Assembly (NCBI GenBank): GCA_012728025.1
Contig: JAAYFX010000005.1
Span: forward strand, 1 to 19,908
Reading direction: 5' to 3'
DNA: 19,908 bases
Origin: Clostridiales bacterium
Lineage (GTDB): Bacteria > Bacillota > Clostridia > Oscillospirales > Oscillospiraceae
The notes under the pieces were generated by a model. It was not told the DNA's origin. It ran no database searches and saw only the letters and a list, made by a program, of their open reading frames with translations. Below, piece after piece: positions 13,442-19,908 of this stretch; position 1 is the stretch's first letter; the number at the start of each line of letters is the position of its first letter. Position numbers and translations under genes: made by a program.

Positions 13442-14398
13442 ATGGAAAGCTGCAAGGAACATATTGATAAAATAAGCGCTATGCTAGATGACGAGCTGGA
13501 CGATTTGGAAAAAGCAGAGCTTTTATCCCATATCAATTCCTGTCCGGAGTGCAGAAGAGTTTATGATGCCTTTTCTTTTATATCATCTGCCCTTTCCGAC
13601 GGGCTTGCCCCACCGCCTGAAGCACTGGCAGGCAGCATAATGAAAAAAATCACAGACAAGAAAGAAAACAAAAAGAAGCGTCAGCCCTCCCTTATCCGCT
13701 TTGCGGCAATTGCTGCGTGTTTTGCCCTCATTCTTTTCGGGGCCTCACGTTTAGAGCTTTTTAATGATAAACTCTCCTTTACCTCTGATGGCAGCACGTG
13801 TTTTCAAACAGCCAATGAGGCCGCCGATTTTGAGCAAAGCGAAGCCTTTATAGACGAGTATCAGCTCTTTGATTCAAAATCTCCCCTTGATTTACCCAAT
13901 CATAAATCATTGACAGAAGCTTTTCCTGCTGATATTTATGGGGCGGCCGAAGATGAGGCCGACAACAACTTTACGGCATATGGAATGCTCACGGAGAATA
14001 ATCGCATAGCCAACCAGCTTAAAAACGAAATCTCCCTTTGCATTGCGGACTGTGCCGAGCTTCGTGTATACAAGGGCGAATACAAAGACCCTGAGGGCAA
14101 GGTTCGGGACAGTGGCCTCATGCTCACCATAAGCGACAGGCAGGAGCTTGAGCAGCTATCAAAGCTGCTTTGCTTCGGAGCGGATGCAACGGAGGCCGAA
14201 GGTGAGCCTGATTTTACTCTTTTTATTCCTGCCGACTTTAGCAGTAGTGACTGTATGGAAGACATCACAGTAAAAATCTGGTTGGAAAATGAAAAGGTAA
14301 TTTTTCAAGACAGCAAAACAAAGCAGGTGCGGCAAGCAGTTTGTGAAAGCGAAGCCTTCCTCGAGCTTTTAGACAGCTTGAACAGCAAACAAAGCTAA
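13442..14398 (+). CDS. Zinc-finger anti-sigma factor with large extracytoplasmic domain
   Basis: A 318-aa single-pass membrane protein predicted to hold the adjacent ECF sigma factor inactive. The cytosolic N-terminus is an anti-sigma zinc domain with the HxxxCxxC motif H30-INS-C34-PE-C37; C4 or H7 may be the fourth ligand. Residues about 73-84 are strongly basic and a membrane helix spans 85-104 (LIRFAAIAACFALILFG). The remaining 210 or so residues lie outside the cell and are acidic. This sensor part is larger than in many minimal anti-sigmas, and I do not recognise a domain in it. Release of sigma by regulated proteolysis is typical for the family but not shown here. It is the last gene of the operon. 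Confidence 0.88.
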   Translation: MESCKEHIDKISAMLDDELDDLEKAELLSHINSCPECRRVYDAFSFISSALSDGLAPPPEALAGSIMKKITDKKENKKKRQPSLIRFAAIAACFALILFGASRLELFNDKLSFTSDGSTCFQTANEAADFEQSEAFIDEYQLFDSKSPLDLPNHKSLTEAFPADIYGAAEDEADNNFTAYGMLTENNRIANQLKNEISLCIADCAELRVYKGEYKDPEGKVRDSGLMLTISDRQELEQLSKLLCFGADATEAEGEPDFTLFIPADFSSSDCMEDITVKIWLENEKVIFQDSKTKQVRQAVCESEAFLELLDSLNSKQS

Positions 14399-14424
14399 TG
14401 TTTTTTATGTAAACCTACAAATAT

Positions 14425-14468
14425 ATAAAATCCTGTTTTATCTAATATTAGATAAAACAGGATTTTAT
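14425..14468. terminator. Bidirectional terminator, perfect palindrome
   Basis: Positions 14425-14446 and 14447-14468 form a perfect 22-bp palindrome with no spacer. It lies between the anti-sigma stop (14398) and the convergent nadA stop (14494). The arms end in AT-rich runs (TTTTATTA on plus, TTTTATATAT on minus), as expected for a terminator serving both transcripts. Confidence 0.8.
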
Positions 14469-14493
14469 TATGTCAACCATTTTTGGCTTAGTC

Positions 14494-15399
14494 TTATTTT
14501 ACTGCAACCATACGCTCAAGGCTTTGTCTTGCAGCTTCCAGCTCCTTTTGGGGCAGGCTAAGCTGCTCTTTTTCACCTTCAAGACAGGCCAAAACATCCT
14601 CAAGGCTTGTTTTTTTCATATCGGCACAGAGGAAATCTTCTCTTATGAGCATGATTTTTTTATCTGGCATCTCATGTTTTAAAATCTCATAAACTCCGCT
14701 TTCAGTTCCGATTATAAGCTCCTGCGCCTGAGTTTTTCGTGCCCAATCCAAAATTTCGGCAGTGGAACCTATATAATCGGCATACTCAAGCACCTGTGGC
14801 CTGCACTCTGGGTGGACAAGAAGTTTCGCCTTGGGAAAGGCTTTTTTCATGCTCAAGGCATCATCCGGTGAAACAGCATCATGGATGGGGCAACAGCCCT
14901 CAAAAAGAATAATATTTTTTTCCGGAATCTTTTTTGCAACATATGAGCCGAGGTTTCTGTCCGGTATGAAAATAATGTCCTTGTTGGGCAGGCTGCGGAC
15001 AATCTTTTCGGCGGAGGATGAGGTGCAGCATATATCGCTTTGTGCCTTAACCTCCGCAGAGGAATTGACATAGCAGACCACAGCGGCCTGAGGATGCTTT
15101 TTCCTAAGCTCCAAAACCTGCTGGGGGCTTATCATATCCGCCATGGGGCAGCCAGCATCCCCTGCCGGAAGATAAACGGCTTTCTCCGGATTTAATATCT
15201 TTGCACTCTCTGCCATAAAGCGTACGCCACAAAGAATGATAAGCTCCTGTTTAGCCTTTTGTGCAAGCTTTGCAAGGGCGAAGGAATCACCTACCTCGTC
15301 TGAAACTTTCTGAACATCCATATTTTGATAGTAGTGGGATAATATTAAAGCGTCCTTTTTATTCTTCAGGTCGATTATCTTTTTTTGCAGCTCATTCAT
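14494..15399 (-). CDS. nadA: Quinolinate synthase NadA
   Basis: [4Fe-4S] enzyme that condenses iminoaspartate with dihydroxyacetone phosphate to quinolinate, the precursor of NAD. At 301 aa it is the usual length for the short NadA form. The three cluster cysteines fit the Thermotoga-type spacing: C84 in AGCPMADM, C169/C170 in GCCPIHD and C258 in LCADMKKTSLED. Other signatures are ILSHYYQ near the start, CGVRFMAESAK, and VHPECRPQV. ATG 15399 is chosen over an in-frame start 10 codons upstream because GGAGG lies 7 nt before it. It has its own promoter. No nadB or nadC is adjacent, although the three genes are often together, so the pathway partners must lie elsewhere or the precursor supply differs. 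Confidence 0.95.
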   Translation of the reverse strand: MNELQKKIIDLKNKKDALILSHYYQNMDVQKVSDEVGDSFALAKLAQKAKQELIILCGVRFMAESAKILNPEKAVYLPAGDAGCPMADMISPQQVLELRKKHPQAAVVCYVNSSAEVKAQSDICCTSSSAEKIVRSLPNKDIIFIPDRNLGSYVAKKIPEKNIILFEGCCPIHDAVSPDDALSMKKAFPKAKLLVHPECRPQVLEYADYIGSTAEILDWARKTQAQELIIGTESGVYEILKHEMPDKKIMLIREDFLCADMKKTSLEDVLACLEGEKEQLSLPQKELEAARQSLERMVAVK

Positions 15400-15460
15400 T
15401 ACTTTTCCTCCTGAATAAAGTCCGGCCAATTACCTTGTTTATTCCCAGTCTTTACTGTTA

Positions 15461-15489
15461 ATTGTAGCATATTTTAAAACCTTTTTCAA
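15461..15489 (-). promoter_or_regulatory. Extended -10 promoter of nadA
   Basis: On the minus strand, TTGAAA (15484-15489), a 17-nt spacer and TACAAT (15461-15466), with an extended -10 TGC just upstream. The start would be near 15454, giving a leader of about 55 nt. I see no clear NadR/NiaR-type operator palindrome overlapping it. Confidence 0.8.
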
Positions 15490-15596
15490 ATATCTCAATG
15501 CAGTCTGTTTTCATCTAATCTGAAAATTCCCATAGGTAAAACAAAGAGCGCAGGCATTGGCCCTGAATTAAAAATCTTCAGTTTGCCCTTTTAACT

Positions 15597-17180
15597 TTAG
15601 TCTCTTGTTGCTAAGGCCTCCGCTGTTTTTATGCCGTCTGCCGCAGCACTGCTTATGCCGCCTGCATAACCGGCCCCCTCCCCGCAGGGATAAATACCCC
15701 GCACCGTTGACTGAAAACTTTCATCCCGCAAAATCCGCAGGGGCGAGGAGCTTCTTGTCTCAACCCCTGTTAAAAGGGCGTTTTTATCCCCAAAGCCATG
15801 AAGGCTTCTGTCAAACTGCAAAAGCGCCGCTCTAAGGGTTTCTGTAACAAAATCGGGAAGGCACAGGTCAAGATTTGAAGGCTTAACATCGGGCAAATAT
15901 GTGGGATTAATACTTCCTATGTCCCTTGATGCTCTTTTCTCCAGAAAATCCCCCACAGTCTGAACCGGAGCTTTGAAATCCCCTCCCCCAAGAGAAAAGG
16001 CAAGGCTCTCCCATTTTTCCTGAAAGGCAATCCCCGCCAGAGGGTGCGCATTTTCAAAGTCCGAGGGCCGCACCCCCACCAGAAAACCGCCGTTTATATT
16101 TTGGCCGTCTCTGGCTCTGCTGCTCATGCCGTTTGTAACAAGTTTTCCATTTTCTGAGGCCGCCGCAACCACCTGCCCGCCGGGGCAAACGCAAAAACTG
16201 TAAGCCGAACGGCCATTGGGTAAATGGCAAGACAGCTTGTAATCTGCCGCCGGCAGCTTGTCGGCAAAGTTGCCATACTGCGCCTGCGATATAAGATTTT
16301 GGTCATGCTCTATTCTAAGGCCTATGGCAAAGGGCTTTTGCTCCATATTAAGACCTGCCGAATAAAGCATCTTAAAGGTGTCTCTTGCCGAGTGTCCAAC
16401 AGCGAGGATAAGGCTGTCGCAGGGCATTTCATAAAACCCTGTTTCACCCTCCACTAAAATACCGCAAAGGGCATTGTTTTTAATTTTTAGTCCGGAAAGC
16501 TTATGTTCAAAACGTATTTCACAGCCCAGAGACAAAAGCTCCTGACGCATACTTTTCACAAGAGTTCTAAGGACATCTGTCCCAATATGGGGCTTGGCAG
16601 TCCACAAAATATCCTCCGGTGCCCCATGGGAAACAAAGGTTTCAAAAATGTGCCTGACCCTTGGGTCATTAATGCCCGTATTAAGCTTTCCGTCGGAAAA
16701 AGTACCGGCTCCCCCTTCACCAAACTGAACATTGGAGATTTCGGAAAGGCTGCCTGTTTTCCAGAAGCCCTCCACCTCAAGGCTTCTTTTTTCCACAGGG
16801 CCGCCCCGCTCCAAAATTATCGGGGGAAGTCCCGCCCGTGCCAACTCATAAGCCGCAAAAAGCCCCGCCGGCCCTAAGCCTACTATAACAGGGCGAAGGC
16901 TGCTCTTGCGGCTCACCTTGGGAAACTCATAGGGTTGTGTCTCATAAAGGCAGATATTTTTATTTCTTGCAGCTTTTAAGAGCCTTTTTTCCTTATCGGC
17001 GGAAAGGGTCACAGAAAAAACCTGATGAACATCACTTTTTTTCCGAGCGTCAACAGATATGCGTGAGATGGAAAAATCCCTTATCTCCTCCGGTGAAATC
17101 CCCAACATTTCAGCCGCTCGAGCCTTTAGTTTTTCCTTACTTTCACCTATGGGCGCTTTTATACCGCTTATTTTTATCAT
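15597..17180 (-). CDS. FAD-dependent dehydrogenase, COG2509-like
   Basis: A 527-aa predicted cytosolic flavoprotein of unknown substrate. Residues about 1-90 form a small N-terminal alpha/beta domain. The Rossmann FAD-binding motif GLGPAGLFAAYELARAG starts at residue 101, with the acidic E124 closing the fold in IILERG. Downstream are VQFGEGGAGTFSDGKL and the NAD(P)/FAD motif LAVGHSARDT. CVCPGGQVVAA, NPTYLPDVKPSNLDLCLP and the C-terminal GIYPCGEGAGYAGGI are typical of this uncharacterised family. ATG 17180 has GGAGG 7 nt upstream. It follows the DUF1002 gene by 69 nt, but a terminator intervenes, so co-transcription would depend on read-through. I see no strong promoter of its own. Confidence 0.88.
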   Translation of the reverse strand: MIKISGIKAPIGESKEKLKARAAEMLGISPEEIRDFSISRISVDARKKSDVHQVFSVTLSADKEKRLLKAARNKNICLYETQPYEFPKVSRKSSLRPVIVGLGPAGLFAAYELARAGLPPIILERGGPVEKRSLEVEGFWKTGSLSEISNVQFGEGGAGTFSDGKLNTGINDPRVRHIFETFVSHGAPEDILWTAKPHIGTDVLRTLVKSMRQELLSLGCEIRFEHKLSGLKIKNNALCGILVEGETGFYEMPCDSLILAVGHSARDTFKMLYSAGLNMEQKPFAIGLRIEHDQNLISQAQYGNFADKLPAADYKLSCHLPNGRSAYSFCVCPGGQVVAAASENGKLVTNGMSSRARDGQNINGGFLVGVRPSDFENAHPLAGIAFQEKWESLAFSLGGGDFKAPVQTVGDFLEKRASRDIGSINPTYLPDVKPSNLDLCLPDFVTETLRAALLQFDRSLHGFGDKNALLTGVETRSSSPLRILRDESFQSTVRGIYPCGEGAGYAGGISSAAADGIKTAEALATRD

Positions 17181-17192
17181 AACCTGCCTCCG

Positions 17193-17229
17193 TAAAAACC
17201 GCAGCCGAAGAAAAACTCGACTGCGGTTT
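17193..17229 (-). terminator. Terminator after the DUF1002 gene, next to a ribosome site
   Basis: On the minus strand AAACCGCAG (17221-17229) pairs with CTGCGGTTT (17196-17204), extended by inner TCG/CGA pairs around an A-rich loop, and is followed by TTTTT (the run continues to 17194). It ends a few bases before the GGAGG ribosome site of the dehydrogenase gene, so hairpin folding could also affect that gene's translation. Confidence 0.8.
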
Positions 17230-17249
17230 GATTTCTGTATTAGCTTTGT

Positions 17250-18119
17250 TTATTTTTTGCTGAAAATGTTTGAAAAGAAATTGCCTACGCTCTGGAAAAA
17301 ACCCTTGACAGATTCCACAAGCTCCCCTGCCTTTTCCTTTGCTCCGGAAAGCTTTACGAAAGTGTCCTTAAGGGACTCCACCTTGGCACGAAGCTGGTCA
17401 GGGTCAAGCTTTTCAAGAGAGCGGCACAGGGATACAAGCTGGTTTATCTGACCGTCGCTGACGGAAATGTCGTAATCCGCCGCAATCTGCTTAATTTCAG
17501 CTATAAGCTCCGCATCTGTCATGTTAACAGTCTGGTCAAGTATGAGTTTCAGCTCGTTAACAATGGTTACAGCGTCAATGTTTCCGATTTCATCCGCAAG
17601 CTCTGCCGTTATAACAAGCTCCTGAGTTCCTGCAAGCTTTGCGATTTCGTCAAGAGGCTCGCCGGTTATGTCCTCATATGCCTTGTAAATTCCCGTAAGA
17701 GCGGCTGTTCCGGATATACCCGCAATGGGGCTTGTTACTATAAGCCTTGCATCGTCTATGCCCGCCGTTACAAGAGCATTCGTATACATTTCCTTGGTAC
17801 ACCAGTTTATGTTGGATACCTCAACTTCAAGTCCCTTGCCCGCCCCTAAAACTTCGATATAAACGCAGGAGATTGAGCGTGTTCCGATAACGGAGGATGC
17901 AACAAGACCGTCTAAATAAGTCCGCTCCTCAGCGTTTGTAACAGAAAGCTCCCTAACAGCTCCCTGCTCTATGCCAAAAGTTTTGTAAACGCTTGCCTTT
18001 TGTTCCGCCGTAAGGTCCGCACCTATAACGGCACGGCTGTCGCCCTCGGATATAGCCATGGCAGAACCAAGTCCCGCAATCAGGGTTAATGCAAGGAAAA
18101 ATGTTAAAATCTTTTTCAT
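17250..18119 (-). CDS. Secreted DUF1002 family protein
   Basis: A 289-aa exported protein of unknown function. It has a Sec signal peptide, MKKILTFFLALTLIAGLGSA, with likely cleavage after AMA (residue 22). The conserved DUF1002 core follows: VIGADLTAEQKASVYKTFG, SVIGTRSISCVYIE, INWCTKEMYTNALVTAGI and GISGTAALTGIYKAYE. The C-terminus ends in an amphipathic Phe/Lys segment (ESVKGFFQSVGNFFSNIF) that may contact the membrane. The start has AAAGGA (18127-18132) 7 nt upstream. It is probably monocistronic because a terminator follows directly. Confidence 0.9.
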   Translation of the reverse strand: MKKILTFFLALTLIAGLGSAMAISEGDSRAVIGADLTAEQKASVYKTFGIEQGAVRELSVTNAEERTYLDGLVASSVIGTRSISCVYIEVLGAGKGLEVEVSNINWCTKEMYTNALVTAGIDDARLIVTSPIAGISGTAALTGIYKAYEDITGEPLDEIAKLAGTQELVITAELADEIGNIDAVTIVNELKLILDQTVNMTDAELIAEIKQIAADYDISVSDGQINQLVSLCRSLEKLDPDQLRAKVESLKDTFVKLSGAKEKAGELVESVKGFFQSVGNFFSNIFSKK

Positions 18120-18266
18120 TTTCTCGTCCTTTCAAATAGAGTGAAGTTTTTGCCGATTTAATTTTATCTTATTATTAGAAAAAAGTACATCATTTTTGCA
18201 TATTATTTTAAACGGCTATAATTTATTAGACGAATTTTATTTTAAAAGGTTTCGATGCTTCGGTAT

Positions 18267-18296
18267 TTTACCATGAATGTAGTAAATCCTTATAAT
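18267..18296 (+). promoter_or_regulatory. Weak candidate promoter of the symporter gene
   Basis: A perfect TATAAT (18291-18296) lies 18 nt after a poor -35 (TTTACC, 18267-18272). The leader would be about 90 nt. A second TATAAT at 18217-18222 has no well-spaced -35. The 18120-18394 gap is otherwise AT-rich and featureless. Low confidence because AT-rich DNA yields such boxes by chance. Confidence 0.35.
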
Positions 18297-18394
18297 ATAT
18301 GGGTCTAAATAATCATTATATTTATACAGGCTGTAAACATACAGCTTTTTATTTAATAAAAATTTCGGAGTGTTTTTTTAAGGGAGTTTTAGTT

Positions 18395-19795
18395 GTGGAT
18401 AATTTGCTTAATTTTATAACAGATGTAAACAGCCGAATAAACTCACTTGTTTGGGGATTTCCCATGTTGGCTCTTTTAATCGGTGCAGGAATTTATATAA
18501 GCATAGGCACGAACTTTTTGCAATTTAGAAAATTCGGCTATGTGCTTAAATGCACAATGGGGCAAATTTTCAAAAAAGATGGGGCAAAAAAAGGTGAGAT
18601 TACCCCCTTTCAATCCCTAACCACCGCCTTGGCGGGAACAGTTGGAACTGGCAACATCGCCGGAGTGGCAGGTGCCATAAGCCTTGGCGGGCCGGGGGCG
18701 GTCTTTTGGATGTGGGTTTCTGCAACCTTCGGTATGGCTACAAAATATGCCGAGATTGTTTTGGCTCTTAAATTTCGTCAGCGCAATTTTGAGGGTGATT
18801 TTGTTGGCGGGCCAATGTATTACATTAAAAATGGACTGGGAAAAAGCCTTTATCCCCTTGCTATTTTATTTTCAGCTTTCGGTGCCCTTTCCGCCTTTGG
18901 CATAGGAAATATAGCACAGGCAAATACAATAGCCTCCGCTGTTTATACAGCGGTTTCGGCCTTTCTCCCCTCAGCCTCGGGATATGAGTCCTATGTTAAT
19001 CTCGCCGTAGGAATAATATGCTCCTTTTTTGCTGCCACCGTTTTGCTGGGTGGCTTAAAGCGTATTGGCAAGGTTACAGAAAAGCTTATTCCATTTATGA
19101 GTATTTTATATATATCCTTCTCTCTCGTTGTTATCTTGTCCCATTATGATAGCTTAGGAAAGGTTTTTTCCATGATATTTTATGGCGCTATAAATCCTCG
19201 CGCGGCCTTGGGCGGCGCTGTCGGCATTGGCATAAGTCAGGCTGTGAAGCTGGGGGTGGGGCGAGGAGTTTTCTCAAACGAGGCGGGTCTTGGCTCAGCT
19301 CCCATGGCCCATGCTTCCAGCAGTGAAAAAAATCCTGTAAAGCAGGGGCTTTATGGAGTCTTTGAGGTGTTTTTTGATACAATTGTGGTTTGTACTTTAA
19401 CCTCTCTTGTAATTTTATGCAGCGGCGCTTATATCCCCTACGGAGATGCCGCCGGAGCACAGCTTACAATATCAGCCTTCGCAACTTCCTTTGGTGCAAA
19501 AACAGCAGGGGTCATCATTGCGGGGGGCATAATGTTTTTTGCCTTTTCCTCCATACTAAGCTGGTCCCTTTATGGAATGCGCTGCGCCGAATTTCTTTTC
19601 GGCAGTAGGGTTAATAAGGCATACCTTATAATATTCATTCTTATAATTATCGCCGGAGCAAGTATGGAGCTGTCTTTAGTCTGGGGTATTTCCGACACAC
19701 TAAACGGCCTTATGGCAATACCAAACCTCATAGCTGTTTTGGGGCTTTCCGGCCTTGTTTTTTCCGAGACAAGGCAGCATTTTAAAAAGAAATAA
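18395..19795 (+). CDS. Sodium:alanine/glycine symporter, AGCS family
   Basis: Inner-membrane symporter (466 aa) that imports alanine or glycine with sodium (AlsT/AgcS type). I place the start at GTG 18395 because AAGGGAG (18380-18386) lies 8 nt upstream and it gives the family N-terminus VDNLLNFITDVN; the in-frame ATG at 18299 has no ribosome site. Family motifs are FQSLTTALAGTVGTGNIAGV, GGPGAVFWMWVSATFGM, VGGPMYYIKNGLG and FSNEAGLGSAPMAHA. About ten hydrophobic helices run through the protein. It ends in FSETRQHFKKK. The substrate (alanine, glycine or both) cannot be told from sequence alone. Confidence 0.93.
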   Translation: MDNLLNFITDVNSRINSLVWGFPMLALLIGAGIYISIGTNFLQFRKFGYVLKCTMGQIFKKDGAKKGEITPFQSLTTALAGTVGTGNIAGVAGAISLGGPGAVFWMWVSATFGMATKYAEIVLALKFRQRNFEGDFVGGPMYYIKNGLGKSLYPLAILFSAFGALSAFGIGNIAQANTIASAVYTAVSAFLPSASGYESYVNLAVGIICSFFAATVLLGGLKRIGKVTEKLIPFMSILYISFSLVVILSHYDSLGKVFSMIFYGAINPRAALGGAVGIGISQAVKLGVGRGVFSNEAGLGSAPMAHASSSEKNPVKQGLYGVFEVFFDTIVVCTLTSLVILCSGAYIPYGDAAGAQLTISAFATSFGAKTAGVIIAGGIMFFAFSSILSWSLYGMRCAEFLFGSRVNKAYLIIFILIIIAGASMELSLVWGISDTLNGLMAIPNLIAVLGLSGLVFSETRQHFKKK

Positions 19796-19866
19796 GCAGG
19801 GTTTTGCATCTTGTTAAATAAACAAATTTCTCATATATGAAGACAAGTCTTAAGGCTAATTTAGTC

Positions 19867-19893
19867 CTTTGCTCCTATGGGCAAAGTTTTTTA
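19867..19893 (+). terminator. Terminator of the symporter gene
   Basis: CTTTGC (19867-19872) pairs with GCAAAG (19881-19886), continued by CC/GG inside with one bulged T and a TAT loop, followed by TTTTTTAT. Confidence 0.8.
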
Positions 19894-19908
19894 TAAAAAG
19901 AAAGCGAA

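Noticed and set aside
18299..18394. Upstream ATG for the AGCS symporter
   Set aside because: No ribosome site there; GTG 18395 follows AAGGGAG at good spacing and matches the family start.
1..19908. CRISPR arrays, phage genes, transposases, integrases
   Set aside because: No regularly spaced direct repeats were seen and no reading frame carries such signatures.

Overview
The window looks like a chromosomal segment from a low-to-mid GC Bacillota, probably a Clostridia-type anaerobe. The reasons are strong Shine-Dalgarno sequences, a coiled-coil NlpC/P60 wall hydrolase, a lone ECF sigma/zinc-finger anti-sigma pair, a DUF1002 secreted protein, an iron-sulfur quinolinate synthase and an AGCS sodium:amino-acid symporter. 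No rRNA or species-diagnostic gene is present, so placement below phylum is inference.

Layout. (1) 1-4035: the 3' part of an M20 metallopeptidase gene, a secreted NlpC/P60 peptidoglycan hydrolase with a clear promoter, and a convergent lipoprotein of unknown function. (2) 4036-10110: an AT-richer accessory island. A plus-strand gene (4388-6778) encodes a DNA methyltransferase fused to an Mrr-type PD-(D/E)XK nuclease. It runs head-on into a minus-strand gene (6793-9681) encoding two DNA methyltransferases in one chain, a D12/Dam-like module and a zinc-ribbon module. The stop codons are about 15 nt apart and share one hairpin. The two proteins make a compact restriction-modification locus with three methyltransferase modules and one nuclease domain. 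A foreign-looking ORF remnant lies upstream of the double methyltransferase. Although it is in frame, a strong promoter inside it suggests that it is not part of the enzyme. (3) 10105-10395: a cluster of inverted repeats and tRNA-Pro(UGG), which marks the right edge of the island. (4) 10406-14398: a tight plus-strand operon of trmB, xth, dusB, an ECF sigma factor and its anti-sigma factor, read from an extended -10 promoter. (5) 14494-18119: minus-strand nadA with its own promoter, a COG2509-like FAD-dependent dehydrogenase and a DUF1002 protein. (6) 18395-19795: the AGCS symporter with a terminator.

How the genes work together. Regions 1 and 4-6 are ordinary housekeeping and envelope functions. 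The operon combines tRNA modification, DNA repair and an envelope-type sigma switch. The main point of interest is the island at 4388-9681. The methyltransferase fused to the nuclease has an altered catalytic motif IV (DFPY instead of DPPY), while both modules of the partner keep DPPY. This suggests a division of labour in which one protein recognises and cuts and the other protects both strands. That division is inference.
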